Assembly: GCA_013214985.1 (NCBI GenBank)
Contig: JABSRY010000119.1
Location: 1 to 7,229, forward strand
Origin: Hyphomicrobiales bacterium
Lineage (GTDB): Bacteria; Pseudomonadota; Alphaproteobacteria; Rhizobiales; OSC116
DNA length: 7,229 nucleotides
Reading direction: 5' to 3'
In this document: piece after piece, positions 1-7,074 of the stretch
Layout: every line of letters begins with the position of its first letter
Position numbering within the stretch: position 1 is the first letter of the stretch
Notes under the pieces: generated by a model
Databases searched by the model: none
The model's input: only the letters and a program-made list of their open reading frames with translations
Told to the model about the DNA's origin: nothing
Made by a program: the position numbers and the translations under genes

Positions 1-124
1 GCAAGGGTCAGTGCGGTTAGTTCCTCCAATCCGCTGGTTAAATATGGGCTATCGCAAATCATCGATATTTTAATATCAGCATCAATAGTTGCACTATATG
101 TAGCAACGGCTTCCATATAATCTA
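1..124 (-). pseudogene. Partial, internally deleted duplicate of the flhF 3' region
   Basis: Positions 1-105 match 2331-2435 inside the intact flhF with only three substitutions (at 78, 88 and 97). Positions 107-124 match 2584-2601 exactly. The 147 bases in between (49 codons, about FlhF residues 264-312) are missing, and the join carries one further change (A at 106). Read on the minus strand, the FlhF frame stays open from the left edge to 124. It then meets an in-frame TAA at 126-128, so the fragment has no upstream coding part. It keeps about FlhF residues 258-263 and 313-348, which excludes the P-loop. Three of the four substitutions change the residue (A to V, F to Y, I to T) and one is silent, as expected without selection. 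The window edge cuts the fragment. A functional protein is very unlikely. Confidence 0.85.
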
Positions 125-130
125 CTTAAC

Positions 131-428
131 ACTGCCTTTACAAGATATTAATTTTTGCTCGACGCAATTTACAGTTTACATATTTTAGAAAATAAAAATT
201 ATAATTGGTCTAAAACTCTTATAATAAATGTTCTAGACCTTGTGGTTTTTGTAGCTTTAACGCGAGGTTACTACAAAGTCTTAATGTTTTATTAACCCTT
301 ACTGTTAATTATATATAGATAAGTGATAAAGATGAAATCTCTCTATTTCTACTATCGGTTCATTGTTTAGTTCCTCCTTCATTTTTAGCGGTAGTTGGTA
401 TAGTCAACTTATTCGAAAGAAATTTGGA
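131..428 (+). promoter_or_regulatory. AT-rich non-coding leader upstream of the PAS/MCP operon
   Basis: About 300 bases lie between the flhF remnant and the PAS gene start, with no convincing gene. The region should hold the promoter of the rightward PAS/MCP pair. A TATATA hexamer at 310-315 could serve as a -10 box, but I see no good -35 partner at 16-18 bases. There is no clear sigma-54 type GG-N10-GC element. Two small inverted repeats are visible, at 207-239 (listed separately) and 251-274 (GTAG and TAAC pairing with GTTA and CTAC, with a three-base bulge). The promoter assignment is inferred from position only. Confidence 0.35.
207..239. repeat. Imperfect inverted repeat in the PAS/MCP leader
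   Basis: GGTCTAAAAC at 207-216 faces GTTCTAGACC at 230-239. The arms are ten bases with one mismatch and enclose a 13-base AT-rich spacer. It lies about 190 bases before the PAS gene start. It could be a binding site for a dimeric regulator or a weak RNA hairpin. It is not followed by a T-run, so it is unlikely to be a terminator. Chance occurrence in AT-rich DNA is possible. Confidence 0.3.
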
Positions 429-980
429 ATGGCAAAAGAAAAATTACTGACTGGCGTTGAACAATTTTTTAATGATGATGATATCATTGTCAGCAAAACT
501 GATTTAAAAGGACATTTAACCTACACTAACAAAGTTTTTTTAGATATTTCTGGTTATACTGAAGCTGAAATAATAGGAAAACCGCATAATATTATTCGAC
601 ATCCAGAAATGCCCAGATGTATTTTTAAAGTTTTATGGGATAGTTTGAAATCTGGCAAAGAAATTTTTGCTTACGTAAATAACCGAACAAAGTGCGGAGA
701 TTATTACTGGGTTTACGCCCATGTCACACCAAGTTGGAACTCTGCGAATGAAATAATCGGATATCATTCCAATCGACGCGTACCAGATCGAAGTATCTTA
801 GATGAACATATTATTCCACTTTATACAGAGTTATGGGAAGAAGAAAACCGTCATGCAAACCGCAAAGATGGAATACTTGCTGCTGAAGAAATCTTAGTAA
901 ATAAGTTGCTTCAACAAAGCGTTGCTTATGATGAATATATTGCAACCGTTGGTCAACGTCGAAGACGCGGTTATAGATGA
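429..980 (+). CDS. Stand-alone Aer-like PAS domain protein (putative redox/oxygen sensor subunit)
   Basis: A 183-residue cytoplasmic protein with one PAS domain (about residues 10-125) of the kind found in the aerotaxis receptor Aer. Diagnostic features are N34, the GY of SGYTEAE (42-43), HNIIRHPEMP (53-62), W70, the NNR block (84-86) and the DYYWVYAHVTP strand (91-101). From memory of E. coli Aer, the FAD-related positions N34, R57, H58, F66 and N85 are conserved, while D60 is Glu and W79 is Ile. FAD binding is therefore plausible but not certain. A helical tail (about 128-170) contains RHANRKDG and ends in a basic stretch. There is no membrane segment, HAMP or signalling domain. The ATG at 429 is preferred over an in-frame TTG at 363, because the Aer-like alignment begins there and a purine-rich GAAAGA (415-420) sits eight bases upstream. 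The chemoreceptor gene begins 44 bases after the stop, so the two probably form one signalling unit. Confidence 0.8.
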   Translation: MAKEKLLTGVEQFFNDDDIIVSKTDLKGHLTYTNKVFLDISGYTEAEIIGKPHNIIRHPEMPRCIFKVLWDSLKSGKEIFAYVNNRTKCGDYYWVYAHVTPSWNSANEIIGYHSNRRVPDRSILDEHIIPLYTELWEEENRHANRKDGILAAEEILVNKLLQQSVAYDEYIATVGQRRRRGYR

Positions 981-1024
981 ATTAAACACATGTTTAGATA
1001 TATATTTTAAAATTGGAAAAAATT

Positions 1025-2185
1025 ATGACTTTTTTATCTAAGAGGCGGTTAATCGCCCGAATTACTGAAGTATGCCTTAGCGCCGCAAATGGCGACTTTG
1101 AGCAACGAATTTTAGGCATAAAAGAAAAAGGCGAGTTGAATGACTTGATGCATGCCGTCAATTTGTTGATTGATAGAACCGATGCATATTTAAGAGAATC
1201 TAAAGCCTGTTTGGATTATGTGGCACGCAACCAACATTTTCGTTTAATTGCCGAGAAAGGCATGGTTGGTAGTTTTAGAAGTGCCGCGCAAAGTATTAAT
1301 ACTGCGACCTACAGAATTAAAGAACGTCACGATAATTTTTGTGAATTGTGTGATGAGTCTAATCAAGAACTTGAAAACATTGTGAATAATGTATCAGAAA
1401 CAATCATTGAATTGCGTAAATCGTCTAATTCAGTTTCTAAAGCATCAAACAGTGCACAAAGCCAAGCGTTAATAGTAGCGTCAGGAGCAGAAGAAGCTTC
1501 GTCCAACATGCAAAATGTTGCTGGTGCCGCTGAAGAGTTGACGTCATCAATTACAGAAATTAGCCGTCAAGTTGTTGACTCTGCAGAAATAGCACATCAA
1601 TCTGTTCAGAAATCTAAAGAAATTTCAAATGATATTCAAGAATTATCAATGGCATCAAAACAAATTGGGGATGTGGTATCACTTATTTCAGATATTGCAG
1701 CCCAAACCAACTTGTTGGCACTAAATGCAACAATAGAAGCAGCAAGAGCTGGTGATGCAGGAAGAGGGTTCGCAATTGTTGCTCAAGAAGTCAAAGGTCT
1801 TGCTGCTCAAACGGCAAGTGCAACCATTGAAATTACGCAACAAATATCAACTTTACAAGAATCTACAAAAAGAACTGTTGAAGCTAATAATCATATTAGT
1901 AGAACAGTTAATAAAATTAGTGAGACCTCTTCTGGGATTGCGGCCGCGGTTGAGCAACAAAGTATAGCAACGCGTGAAATCGCAGCTAATGTCGAGGAAG
2001 CTGCGGTCGGTACATCTGATGTTAGTAAAGGCATATCGGGTGTAAATGATGCGACATTAACAACGGAACAATCGGCAGCTAGAGTTCTTGAAGTATCCGA
2101 ATTGTTAACGGATCAAGAACAAAAATTAATTAAATTACGTCAAGAATTGGGTAGCTTTATAGTTGAAGTTAGAAAAGTCGGATAA
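1025..2185 (+). CDS. Soluble methyl-accepting chemotaxis protein
   Basis: A 386-residue chemoreceptor without signal peptide or membrane segment. Residues about 5-100 look like one or two HAMP-type helical units (NGDFEQRI, then a second unit around RNQHFRLIAEKG). A long coiled-coil signalling domain follows. Its hairpin tip, at about 223-256, contains the highly conserved DIAAQTNLLALNATIEAARA block that contacts CheA and CheW. Glu/Gln-rich flanks such as SGAEEASSN and AAVEQQS resemble methylation helices. The C terminus has no NWETF-like CheR/CheB tether. Lacking its own sensor domain, it probably takes input from the PAS protein encoded just upstream. The ATG at 1025 is preferred over a TTG at 1013, since GGAAAA (1015-1020) just upstream can act as a ribosome binding site. 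The stop at 2183-2185 converges with flhF. Confidence 0.88.
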   Translation: MTFLSKRRLIARITEVCLSAANGDFEQRILGIKEKGELNDLMHAVNLLIDRTDAYLRESKACLDYVARNQHFRLIAEKGMVGSFRSAAQSINTATYRIKERHDNFCELCDESNQELENIVNNVSETIIELRKSSNSVSKASNSAQSQALIVASGAEEASSNMQNVAGAAEELTSSITEISRQVVDSAEIAHQSVQKSKEISNDIQELSMASKQIGDVVSLISDIAAQTNLLALNATIEAARAGDAGRGFAIVAQEVKGLAAQTASATIEITQQISTLQESTKRTVEANNHISRTVNKISETSSGIAAAVEQQSIATREIAANVEEAAVGTSDVSKGISGVNDATLTTEQSAARVLEVSELLTDQEQKLIKLRQELGSFIVEVRKVG

Positions 2186-2266
2186 CGTGCCGATAAGGCA
2201 AATCTCAATGTTTATATTGCGACTTATGGGTTTCTGTTTCTTACCAATTTAGGGTGTTATTATATA
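2186..2266. other. Convergent intergenic gap between the MCP gene and flhF
   Basis: Eighty-one bases separate the ends of two genes that converge here. A terminator serving both would be expected. The only small hairpin I see is TGCC-gataa-GGCA at 2188-2200. Its stem is four base pairs and no T-run follows on either strand, so I do not call it a terminator. The rest is AT-rich without recognisable elements. Confidence 0.6.
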
Positions 2267-3373
2267 TTATTTCAGTTTGCCTATCTGTTCGAGCCAAGCG
2301 GGCATGCCCTTTTTCTCGGCAAGCTTTTGAGCAAGGGTCAGTGCGGTTAGTTCCTCCAATCCGCTGGTTAAATATGGGCTATCGCAAATCATCGATATTT
2401 TAATATCGGCATCAATAATTGCACTAAATGTAGCAGCAGGTTTGCTGGCAATATCCCAACAAGTTAATATAGCACGGCTAACGCCCATCGATTTAAAAGT
2501 AGTCGCATAATCGCCAATTGTGGTCGCATCTGTACTGGCATTAATTACCAATACGGGTTCAATAGTAATGCCATTTTGTTCAGCGGCTTCCATATAATCT
2601 AGCAGCCAACGCATGTCATTCATGTCATAAATATTAGTCGATAAACTATCGATAAAGGTAGTATTATGGTTTAAATTTTTATGATATCCATCCATCCATT
2701 GTTTAAATTGTGCAATATTTTCAATTTCGGTTAGCTTCACTTCTAAAAATCGCGTTAGCGCTTTTGATTGTTCAACAGCACCCGTGCGGACACAATCAAG
2801 CGTGACAAAATCGACAACTTCTCCGCTCATTAGCGCCTTTGCACAAAGCCTTGCGGTTGTAACCGTTTTGCCCGAACCAGGCGGGCCAACTAATAAAATT
2901 GGGTTATTAGGGCTAGCTTTGATTGGCGATATAACTTTTTGAATGCTTAAATATTCAGCAAATTTATGCAGCGCAATATCTTTAGGTTGGTTTCTGTTTA
3001 TGCTCGGGTCGGTGTCATTTTGTTGCTTAACCCAATATACAAATTGTCTTAAAGTAAGCTCATGAAAACCCGCAAATCTTAAGTGGCTCAATAGCTGAGA
3101 AATAGTAAGGCGTTCGACATTATTGTCTCTAGTAATCTCTGGCTTGTCTTCAATCGCAGCGGGGCTTAAAACATCATGGGTTTCTACACTAACATTTTGC
3201 GGTATCGCATTTTCTTTAACACTAGTGTTAGAAACTTTAGGCGCCGCTTCAATGCAATATAAGTCAGATTGGTCGGTAAATTCACGGATAATAAACACAT
3301 CTTTGCCCGCCATGGCATATAAGCTATTATATGCCTCTTCCTTATTTTTTCCTCTAAAAATATGTGTTGCCAT
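2267..3373 (-). CDS. flhF: Flagellar biosynthesis GTPase FlhF (divergent)
   Basis: A 368-residue protein of the SRP-type GTPase family; FlhF places and counts polar flagella in many bacteria. The N-terminal segment (HIFRGKNKEEAYNSL, then KDVFIIREF) fits the FlhF B domain, and a low-complexity linker (about 45-85) leads to the helical N domain. The G domain has a clear P-loop, GPPGSGKT (163-170), and the family block DCVRTGAVEQ (193-202). The usual DTAG (G3) motif is replaced by DSLS (242-245). The usual TKLD (G4) motif reads TCWD (304-307), so the guanine-contacting Lys is absent. FlhF identity rests on the family blocks and on being next to flhA. Nucleotide specificity may differ from typical FlhF. 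It starts 52 bases after the flhA stop, and the upstream Shine-Dalgarno is weak. Its 3' part is partly duplicated at 1-124. Confidence 0.85.
   Translation of the reverse strand: MATHIFRGKNKEEAYNSLYAMAGKDVFIIREFTDQSDLYCIEAAPKVSNTSVKENAIPQNVSVETHDVLSPAAIEDKPEITRDNNVERLTISQLLSHLRFAGFHELTLRQFVYWVKQQNDTDPSINRNQPKDIALHKFAEYLSIQKVISPIKASPNNPILLVGPPGSGKTVTTARLCAKALMSGEVVDFVTLDCVRTGAVEQSKALTRFLEVKLTEIENIAQFKQWMDGYHKNLNHNTTFIDSLSTNIYDMNDMRWLLDYMEAAEQNGITIEPVLVINASTDATTIGDYATTFKSMGVSRAILTCWDIASKPAATFSAIIDADIKISMICDSPYLTSGLEELTALTLAQKLAEKKGMPAWLEQIGKLK
2331..2601. repeat. Source copy of the flhF 3' direct repeat (partner of 1-124)
   Basis: This stretch inside flhF is the intact partner of the fragment at 1-124, in the same orientation (direct repeat). 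The matching blocks are 2331-2435 and 2584-2601. The segment missing from the left copy can be placed between two CAGC tetranucleotides, at 2434-2437 and 2581-2584. The left copy is cut by the window edge, so the repeat probably continues towards the flhF stop codon outside the window. Confidence 0.85.
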
Positions 3374-3425
3374 GTTTATATCGCTATCTTTTTCAATTTA
3401 TTTTGTAAATGATCAAATGTATATT

Positions 3426-5621
3426 TTAAATTTGCCCAACGGTTTTTAATTTCGCTTGTGGGTGAATTTCATTTTGCGACATTACAAATGTCTGATTTCT
3501 AAAACGGTCGATAATCGAACGCACATATGGGCGCACACCTGGGCTGGTTAATAATACTGGGTTTTCACCCGAGGCGGCTGCTTGTTCAAACTGTTCGCGT
3601 ACCAAAGTTATAAATTCTTGTAGTTGGCTTGGCGCCATGGCCAATTGTCTGTCATCCCCTTGTCCAATTAACGCGTCGGCAAATTTTTGCTCCCATTCTG
3701 GGCTTAAGGTAATAAACGCCAAATTGCCGTCAAAATCGGCATTAGCCGCGCATATTTGGCGGGCGAGGCGGGTGCGTACATGTTCCGAAATTACCGCAGG
3801 GTTTTGCGATACGCCAATAATTTCTGCAATCGCTTCTAATATAGTCGGTAAATCGCGGATAGAAATTCGTTCGGTCAATAAAGTTTGTAACACATGTTGG
3901 ATGCCCGAAACGCTGATTAATGATGGGCTAATGTCTTCAAGTAATGTTTTATGGTTTTCGGGTAGTTCTTGCAACAAGCCTTTTACTTCGCCATACGACA
4001 ATAAGTCGGCCATGTTATTTTTAATTGTTTCGGTTAAATGCGTGGCCAAAACGGTCGCGGGGTCAACCACTGTGTAACCGCGCATATTCGCTTCATCGCG
4101 CAAACTTTCGGCAATCCAAGTTGCGGGTATGCCAAATGTTGGTTCAACTGTATGCGTGCCAGGTAGCTCAATGGGCGCGCCCGTTGGTTCCATTACCATA
4201 AGTTGGTCAATGTAAATACTGCCTTTACCCGCTTCAACTTCTTTAATGCGAATGTTATAATCATTACCTTCAAGCCTAACATTGTCCAAAATTCTAACCG
4301 ATGGCATGATAAAGCCCATGTCGGTTGCAAGTTGGCGGCGCAATGCTTTAATTTGTTGGGTTAAACGATCTTCTTCTTCTTCGCTATTTTTATTTTTAAT
4401 AAGTGGCAATAAATTAATGCCAATTTCTAGGCGCAGCTCATCCATTTTTAAAGCTGTGGCAATTGGCTCATCATCATCTTTGGTTTGCTCAAGTACATCT
4501 TTGGCCAATGTAACCGCTTTTCTGTTTACTTCGGCTTTTTGTTGTTTTTTTGTACCTCTATATGCACCATAGCCCGCGCCCGCACTAATCAGTAAAAATG
4601 GAAAAAGCGGAATACCAGGCAACATTGCCATGCCAAACATCATAACCGATGCTATACCAAGCGCTTTAGGGTAAGCACCAAGTTGGCTGATAAAAGCTTT
4701 GTCCGCACTGCCTTTCACACCCGCTTTAGAAACTAATAAACCTGCCGAAACCGAAACAATAAGTGCAGGTATTTGGCTAACCAAACCATCACCAATTGTT
4801 AATAATGTATAGCTTTCGGCCGCGGCGCTCATCGACATGCCATTTTGCACAACGCCGACTAAAATACCGCCAATTACATTAATAAAGGTAATGATAAGGC
4901 CAGCAATTGCATCGCCTTTAACAAATTTACTAGCACCATCCATAGAACCAAAAAAGGCAGATTCAGCTTCTAAGTCACTACGTTTTTGTTTGGCTTCATC
5001 TTCACCAATAATGCCTGCACTTAAATCGGCATCAATCGCCATTTGTTTACCAGGCATGGCATCTAAGCTAAAACGGGCTGCCACTTCGGCAATACGGCCG
5101 GAACCTTTGGTAATAACTACAAAATTTACCAACACCAGAATTGAGAATACAATCACCCCAATAATGAAATTGCCTTGCATCACAAATGCGCCAAAGGCCT
5201 CAATTACTTTACCAGCCGCGCCAGGGCCTTCATGCCCCTTGGATAAAATCAGACGTGTCGATGCCAAGTTAAGCGAAAGCCTAAGCAAGGTTGCAATCAG
5301 TAAAACAGTCGGAAAAACTGAAAATTCTAAAGGCTTAGAGATAAATAATGAATTCATCAAAATTAGAACACTAAAGCTAATCGATATTGCCAAGGTAAAG
5401 TCGAGTAGATAAGCTGGCAGCGGCAAAATCATTATCGTCAAAATAGCGATGATGCCAACAGCAAAACCAATATCTGCACGGCCTAATAATGATTTAATAC
5501 TAGGAAATACAGAGGGAAAAGCTGAACTCGTTTTGCCAGATGCAGCAATACTTTGGGGTACTGCTTCAGCATTGCTTGCACTTGTTGGTACACTTGCATC
5601 TGATGTTGATAATTCGCTCAT
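3426..5621 (-). CDS. flhA: Flagellar type III export gate protein FlhA
   Basis: A 731-residue inner-membrane protein of the FHIPEP family, close to the usual family length. FlhA forms the nonameric ring of the flagellar export apparatus and docks chaperone-substrate complexes. After a Ser/Ala-rich tail of about 45 residues come eight likely membrane segments, roughly between 52 and 350, starting with IGFAVGIIAILTIMILPLP. Family signatures include RLSLNLASTRLILSKGH (114-130) and the cytoplasmic loop block RFSLDAMPGKQMAIDADL (183-200). An acidic linker (about 380-420) leads to the C-terminal cytoplasmic domain, with PTFGIPATWI and, near the end, SPGVRPYVRSIIDRF (693-707). It starts 35 bases after the stop of the upstream regulator gene and is followed 52 bases later by flhF, so co-transcription is likely. 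No truncation or frameshift is seen. Confidence 0.97.
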   Translation of the reverse strand: MSELSTSDASVPTSASNAEAVPQSIAASGKTSSAFPSVFPSIKSLLGRADIGFAVGIIAILTIMILPLPAYLLDFTLAISISFSVLILMNSLFISKPLEFSVFPTVLLIATLLRLSLNLASTRLILSKGHEGPGAAGKVIEAFGAFVMQGNFIIGVIVFSILVLVNFVVITKGSGRIAEVAARFSLDAMPGKQMAIDADLSAGIIGEDEAKQKRSDLEAESAFFGSMDGASKFVKGDAIAGLIITFINVIGGILVGVVQNGMSMSAAAESYTLLTIGDGLVSQIPALIVSVSAGLLVSKAGVKGSADKAFISQLGAYPKALGIASVMMFGMAMLPGIPLFPFLLISAGAGYGAYRGTKKQQKAEVNRKAVTLAKDVLEQTKDDDEPIATALKMDELRLEIGINLLPLIKNKNSEEEEDRLTQQIKALRRQLATDMGFIMPSVRILDNVRLEGNDYNIRIKEVEAGKGSIYIDQLMVMEPTGAPIELPGTHTVEPTFGIPATWIAESLRDEANMRGYTVVDPATVLATHLTETIKNNMADLLSYGEVKGLLQELPENHKTLLEDISPSLISVSGIQHVLQTLLTERISIRDLPTILEAIAEIIGVSQNPAVISEHVRTRLARQICAANADFDGNLAFITLSPEWEQKFADALIGQGDDRQLAMAPSQLQEFITLVREQFEQAAASGENPVLLTSPGVRPYVRSIIDRFRNQTFVMSQNEIHPQAKLKTVGQI

Positions 5622-5656
5622 TCGGTTCTATCTCATTCTATAATTAAATATTTTAT

Positions 5657-7042
5657 TTAAGCATAAGGCCTTGGTATAACATTAACGCTTTCGCCAGATT
5701 TTGGTGCAGGCACTTCAACACCAGATTCGCCATATAATTTTAATTTGTTGCGCAAGGTACGGATCGAAATACCTAAAATATTTGCGGCATGGGTTCTGTT
5801 GCCTAAGCAATGGGTTAAAGTTTTTAATATTAAGCCCTGCTCTACTTCTGCAACAGTTTGCCCAATTAGTGCGGCACTGGCTGCCTCGGCGGTTAATGCC
5901 GCATGGCCTGCTGGGTCACTATGGTCATTTTGTCCAATTTTAAAACCTTCAGGTGTGCGTAAATTTTCTTCACTAATTGTATCGTCAAGCGAAAGCAATA
6001 CGGCACGGTGAATGGTATTTTCAAGTTCCCGCACATTGCCTTTCCATTGGCCTTGTTTCAATTGGTTAATAGCAGCTTTGCTTATGGGCTTAATGTCGAT
6101 GCCATTCATTGTTGAATATTTTTGCACAAAATGTTCGGCCAATACTGCAATATCATTTGGGCGCTCGCGCAAAGCGGGCAGTTTTAAATTGACCACGTTT
6201 AATCTAAATAATAGATCTTCACGAAATGTGCCTTCGCGTACAGCTTGCAGCAAGTCGCGGTTAGAGGTTGCGATAATTCGAATATCAACCGCAACAGGTT
6301 TTGTACCGCCCACTCGGTCTACTATCCGCTCTTGAATAACCCGCAATAATTTGGCTTGCAGGCGTACATCCATTTCGCTAATTTCGTCTAACAATAATGT
6401 ACCGCCGCTGGCTTCTTCAAATTTGCCGATTCTGCGGGCAACAGCACCCGTGAACGCGCCTTTTTCATGGCCAAATAATTCAGATTCAATCAGATGTTCA
6501 GGAATTGCAGCACAGTTAATAGAGATAAATTGTTTATCTTTACGTTTAGACTGGTTGTGAATATATTGCGCCATGACTTCTTTACCAGTACCACTTTCAC
6601 CGGTAATTAAAATAGAAGCCTGTGAGGGTGCCACTTGTTTTGCAAGCTCAACAACCCGTTCCATAGCCACATCGCGGCAAATCATTTTGTGTTTTTCATC
6701 ACTAACCGCAGCAATAATGGCGGCAATCATATCGGCATCTGGCGGTAGGGGGATATATTCTTTTGCACCAGCTTTGATAGCCCTAACAGCAGCGCTTGCA
6801 TCATTTTCAACACCACATGCCACGACAGGAATATGAATATGTTCATCGTTAAATGATTTAATAAGCTGCGCAATGTTTAAATTCACATCAACCATGGCTA
6901 AATCGGCACCTTTGCCGCTTCTAACAATGTGTAATGCTTTGATAATGTCATCGGCATGAATTACTTTTGCGCCTTTATCCATCGCCATTTTTGTAGCGGT
7001 GGTTAGTTGACCATTTAATGTGCCTATTATTAACAATCTCAT
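5657..7042 (-). CDS. flbD: FlbD-type sigma-54-dependent flagellar transcriptional activator
   Basis: A 461-residue regulator with three parts. Residues 1-115 form a receiver-like domain with a possible acceptor D52 (MVDVNLN). It lacks the acidic pair near the N terminus, and the switch Lys region reads YIPLPP. The AAA+ domain (about 125-365) has Walker A GESGTGKE (148-155), the sigma-54 contact loop GAFTGA (195-200), Walker B TLLLDE (215-220) and GNVRELEN (335-342). A Fis-type helix-turn-helix (about 403-436) ends the conserved part. FlbD of Caulobacter, which I recall as having the same degenerate receiver and the same MRLL...GQL start, activates late and represses early flagellar genes with the help of FliX. 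Lying directly after fliN supports the FlbD assignment over a generic NtrC family member. The ATG at 7042 lies 32 bases after the fliN stop and is preceded by purine-rich sequence. No FlbD binding site is recognisable in the window. Confidence 0.9.
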   Translation of the reverse strand: MRLLIIGTLNGQLTTATKMAMDKGAKVIHADDIIKALHIVRSGKGADLAMVDVNLNIAQLIKSFNDEHIHIPVVACGVENDASAAVRAIKAGAKEYIPLPPDADMIAAIIAAVSDEKHKMICRDVAMERVVELAKQVAPSQASILITGESGTGKEVMAQYIHNQSKRKDKQFISINCAAIPEHLIESELFGHEKGAFTGAVARRIGKFEEASGGTLLLDEISEMDVRLQAKLLRVIQERIVDRVGGTKPVAVDIRIIATSNRDLLQAVREGTFREDLLFRLNVVNLKLPALRERPNDIAVLAEHFVQKYSTMNGIDIKPISKAAINQLKQGQWKGNVRELENTIHRAVLLSLDDTISEENLRTPEGFKIGQNDHSDPAGHAALTAEAASAALIGQTVAEVEQGLILKTLTHCLGNRTHAANILGISIRTLRNKLKLYGESGVEVPAPKSGESVNVIPRPYA

Positions 7043-7074
7043 TATAATTCACTCATTCTCAATATAGGTTGCTT

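Noticed and set aside
1..130. Target-site duplication or end of an insertion sequence
   Set aside because: The repeated segment is internal flhF coding sequence. No transposase, terminal inverted repeats or integrase is present in the window.
367..377. 11-base match TTAGTTCCTCC shared with 17-27 and 2347-2357
   Set aside because: No homology extends to either side of the 367-377 copy, so it is probably chance rather than a third piece of the flhF repeat.
363..428. N-terminal extension of the PAS protein from a TTG start at 363
   Set aside because: The 22 extra residues (Ser-rich) do not fit the Aer-type N terminus. The ATG at 429 has a purine-rich stretch at suitable distance and aligns well with Aer numbering.
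1752..1967. 71-codon plus-strand frame within the MCP gene
   Set aside because: It overlaps the conserved MCP signalling tip in another frame and its Lys/Leu-rich product matches nothing.
2188..2200. Small hairpin TGCC-gataa-GGCA as a terminator of the MCP gene or flhF
   Set aside because: The stem is only four base pairs and no T-run follows on either strand.
4837..5412. Open plus-strand frame of 191 codons within flhA
   Set aside because: It is antisense to a strongly conserved membrane-coding part of flhA, has no recognisable domain, and is explained as a shadow of that gene. The other plus-strand frames within flhF, flhA and flbD are rejected for the same reason.
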